Of a DNA stretch of 64,000 nucleotides, positions 62,824 through 64,000 are shown one piece after another. The position numbers were made by a program, and so were the translations under genes. Position 1 is the first letter of the stretch, and each line of letters begins with the position of its first letter. This DNA is from Haliscomenobacter sp. (GTDB taxonomy: Bacteria; Bacteroidota; Bacteroidia; Chitinophagales; Saprospiraceae). The DNA lies in contig NZ_JADKCX010000019.1 of the NCBI RefSeq assembly GCF_016718685.1, forward strand, positions 14,330-78,329, in the 5' to 3' direction. The notes below the pieces were generated by a model, which was not told the DNA's origin, made no database searches, and saw nothing but the letters and a program-made list of their open reading frames with translations.

Positions 62824-64000
62824 TTAGGGTTGAGCAATGAGGTAAACAGGTAAATTCTCCGTGTTGCTTTCAATCGTGGATTTGAGGTCGTGCAACAGCG
62901 GAAGGTCCTTTTGCAAGGTGTGATAAGGCTCAAAATACCCGGATTTGAAGCGGTACAGCTCCTGGGTTTCGGGATGAACCGCTACCAGATTGATCCAGTT
63001 GTTGATGAACCATTCGTAGGTGGCAGCGGAGCGTTGAATACTTTTGGCCACTACGACTGGATCGTGTTCAACGATCATCAGCAGGCGCAAAGGATCGTGT
63101 ACCTCCGTCATTTAGTGGGCAAGCCGGGCCGCAAATCGCCGTCAATCCCGTTCGCTACCCCAAACAAACCCATAACGTTGTGCGGCAATTTAGAGCCTGC
63201 ACCCAGTTTTTGTTCATCTACCCGCGAGAAGAAATATTCCATGTTGATTCCTCCACAAACGGGCGCAGCCGCATCGAGGATATTGGACAAATAAATGCCA
63301 TCTGGGTCGATTGTATAGTCGTAGGAGTTGAAAAGAGCGACGATCCAAAAATAGCCCCTTGGAGAGGTAGCGCCGACCGATGATGCACAAGGCGTTGGTG
63401 GCATGGTTGAGTTCGGGGCGGGGTTCAAAAAGAGATACCGAACGGCGCAGTACTTTTTCGTGTACCTTGAGCGCTGACTGCCGGGTATCCACCGCATAAA
63501 AACGCCGGGAACGTTCCTTGGCATTGAAATCGAGGGCTTTTTCAAAGATGACCTCGTTTTGGGTATGCAGCTCAAAATTATGCGCAGGCAAGGAAAACTC
63601 ATCGTAAAAAACAATTTCATCCCGGGTGGTGTCGTGGAGCGCCCCTACAAACTGAGTCTCGGCTGGAATCCTCAGTCCTCTCACGGCCAAGCGCTGGCGC
63701 ACCTCAGGGTGGTTGGCCATGTAGCTGAATACGCGGGCATTCACGGAACCGGCGCGCCCACTACAGGCCCCACAGTCATAAGCCGCGTAATAAGGGTTGT
63801 TGACACTGCTGGCACCGTGCCCAACGATGTAGACCAGCGGCGCAAAATCTTTAACCAGCCCAATGCTGTGGAGCACCGTTTCTACCCGGGTCACCATTTC
63901 CTCGATGCTGTACCCCACCTGCAAGTCCTGCACTTTTTCAGGGTGTTCCCCACACTCAATGGTCAATTTGGAGTACTTGTCCATGTGCTTGAGTGAAGAT
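62824..64000 (-). CDS. dabA: DabA (DUF2309), carbonic-anhydrase-like subunit of DAB, C-terminal part, frameshifted
   Basis: The N-terminal part is outside the window; the frame is open at base 64000 (SSLKHMDKYSKLTI). VYIVGHGASSVNNPYYAAYD and CGACSG hold a His and a Cys 15 residues apart (codons ending 63819 and 63774), matching the Zn ligands H524 and C539 of the characterised DabA. After FLDRRSF (near 63343) the frame shifts by one or two T's to NSYDYTIDPDGIYLSNILDA, and near 63108 by one base to MTEVHDPLRLLMIVEHDPVV, ending at 62824. It lies four bases from dabB, in one operon. DabA hydrates CO2 to bicarbonate in an energy-coupled, one-way manner. Confidence 0.85.

Overview
The window comes from a bacterium of the phylum Bacteroidota, most likely a Saprospiraceae-type environmental organism (inference). 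Supporting signs are promoters of the TAnnTTTG type, starts mostly without a Shine-Dalgarno sequence, LytTR/LytS-type signalling, many small secreted or lipoprotein genes with Bacteroidota architectures, moderate GC, and intergenic spaces filled with long inverted repeats. No tRNA, rRNA, CRISPR array, transposase or phage gene was seen.

Layout. 0-10 kb: an MFS transporter cut by the window edge, DUF4180, a methyltransferase, a frameshifted HExxH protein, a secreted trypsin-like protease, DUF418, a class IV aminotransferase, DUF697/SHOCT, accD and XdhC. 10-25 kb: a secreted GH13 amylase, RidA-like protein, a split serine hydrolase, an LVIVD lipoprotein, an ECF sigma factor with an overlapping membrane partner, a TPR protein, gyrA and a DEAD-box helicase. 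25.5-41 kb: a stress-type island with Lmo0937-like membrane protein, a reduced sigma-like protein, AI-2E transporter, Ig-like lipoprotein, OmpA protein, alpha/beta hydrolase, Na+/H+ antiporter, a glycosyltransferase/glf/two-glycosidase cluster, a quinol NO reductase and a cupin. 41-64 kb: mostly ordinary metabolic and envelope genes (GH130-like, PQQ dehydrogenase, truA, MocR regulator, mscL, CPA2 antiporter, lptC, TMTC-like protein, rhodanese, M15 peptidase, LytTR/LytS pair), ending in a DabB-DabA inorganic-carbon uptake module that runs off the window.

The most interesting signal is a shared promoter-like element, RTGTAA(C/G/T), exactly 24 bases, then (A/C)TTTG. It precedes four transcription units of the stress island (Lmo0937-like gene on the minus strand; sigma-like gene; Ig-like/OmpA unit; glycosyltransferase/glf unit). 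A fifth copy with the same spacing but CTTAA lies before the NO reductase. This suggests one regulon covering envelope, ion homeostasis, glycan and NO-detoxification genes, possibly connected to the small sigma-like protein that carries the element itself.

Many genes are split by single-base changes, mostly losses in short homopolymers. In several cases restoring one base rebuilds a textbook family sequence. In the DEAD-box helicase a -1/+1 pair scrambles the Walker A motif while keeping the frame open. Damage is worst at 30.5-32.7 and 36.8-41.1 kb. This pattern fits an imperfectly polished assembly better than widespread gene decay, so genes called pseudogene here may be intact in the organism.
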